The notes under the pieces are model-generated. The model was not told the origin of the DNA and did not search any database. It worked only from the letters and a program-made list of their open reading frames with translations. From Elysia marginata (Eukaryota > Mollusca > Gastropoda > Plakobranchidae), in NCBI GenBank assembly GCA_019649035.1, contig BMAT01001012.1, forward strand, positions 94,581 to 142,356: a stretch of DNA of 47,776 bases, read 5' to 3'. A program made the position numbers and the translations under genes. Shown one piece after another: positions 47,346 to 47,776 of this stretch; within the stretch, counting starts at the first letter, position 1, and every line of letters starts with the position of its first letter.

Positions 47346-47776
47346 GTAAGTACACAGGTCGTTCAAAAAGCATTTTGCACCAACCTTCAATAAAAGCTAA
47401 CTCGTGAAAGAGATTAGAAGGAAATGAGAATAGCTTGCACTTAGATACTTTCAAAGACAAATAGATGAAATAGTAAAATGGGTAAAAAGAAATGTAATAC
47501 TATCCGCATTTGACTAGACACACTAATAGCAACACAAGAACATTTGCATATTGACATTATAGCAAAGATATATGCAAGCGAGAGATGCGAACGGAGAGGT
47601 GCATATAAAAGAGAGAGGGAGAGAGAGAGAGGGGGGGGTAAATAGGAGTGGAGGGAGAAAATAATTATAGCAAAGAGGGAAAATTTAAAGGAGTCAAAAA
47701 GAGACAGTAAAGGAACAAGGAAAAGAAGATTTCAATCCAGCATCTCGTTGTCTTATCATTTTGACGTGAATCTGAG
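47346..47776 (+). other. ARID3: Start of the next ARID3 intron, with a (GA)n tract
   Basis: It begins with the donor gtaagtac. It is AT-rich, with a GA run followed by nine G residues around 47608-47638 and purine-rich DNA to 47720. An ATTTGCAT octamer lies at 47542-47549. No further exon is visible before the window ends. Confidence 0.75.

Noticed and set aside
46981-47460. 159-codon minus-strand frame rich in Pro/Leu/Gly
   Set aside because: It is antisense to the ARID3 exon at 46944-47345. Its composition mirrors the Gly and Pro/His tracts of the sense strand.
1-47776. CRISPR arrays, operons or prokaryotic-type systems
   Set aside because: No spaced direct repeats, ribosome-binding sites or gene clusters. 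The introns, microsatellites and ARID3 exons show animal nuclear DNA.

Overview
This is eukaryotic nuclear DNA from an invertebrate animal. It is AT-rich, full of microsatellites and very gene-sparse, and its recognisable coding sequence is cut into short exons with GT-AG introns. The encoded protein resembles protostome ARID3 (fly dead ringer/retained), for example in the segment AAIDGNRREGRRSSYG. A lophotrochozoan, most likely a mollusc, fits the style of introns and repeats, but that placement is inference.

The only gene I can support is an ARID3/dead-ringer-type transcription factor on the + strand. Four coding exons are visible: 37098-37281, 43275-43480, 43983-44162 and 46944-47345. Their splice phases match at every junction. 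The first two encode most of the ARID DNA-binding domain (from GTPVNRIP onward) and its C-terminal extension. The third encodes a Ser/Leu/Asn-rich linker. The fourth encodes a His/Pro-rich stretch, a charged helix, a basic KR cluster and a Gly/Ser run, probably leading into the REKLES region. The gene is incomplete at both ends. The exon for the start of the ARID domain is not recognisable upstream, and the last exon ends in a split codon at a good donor, so the 3' exons lie beyond the window.

The 37 kb upstream of the first visible exon holds no coding sequence I can defend. It is probably one very long intron, or intron plus flanking DNA. AT-rich filler alternates with microsatellites ((GATA)n, (GA)n, (TCTG)n), a foldback element near 0.7 kb, degenerate tRNA-type SINE-like pieces, a decayed non-LTR retrotransposon 3' end on the minus strand near 27.7 kb, and about a dozen GC-richer islands. 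These islands carry clustered transcription-factor-like motifs and look like enhancers of a developmental gene. The island calls rest on composition and motifs only, and need cross-species alignment.

Downstream, the 6.0-kb intron between the two ARID exons contains a GATA minisatellite, a SINE-like piece, three regulatory-looking islands and a (TAG)n tract. The 2.8-kb intron before the last exon contains a second, longer (TAG)n tract. There are two assembly gaps (12867-12870 and 22588-22624). I found no rRNA, CRISPR array, operon or intact mobile element. No new multi-gene system is apparent. The most interesting material is the regulatory landscape and the exon architecture of the ARID3 gene.
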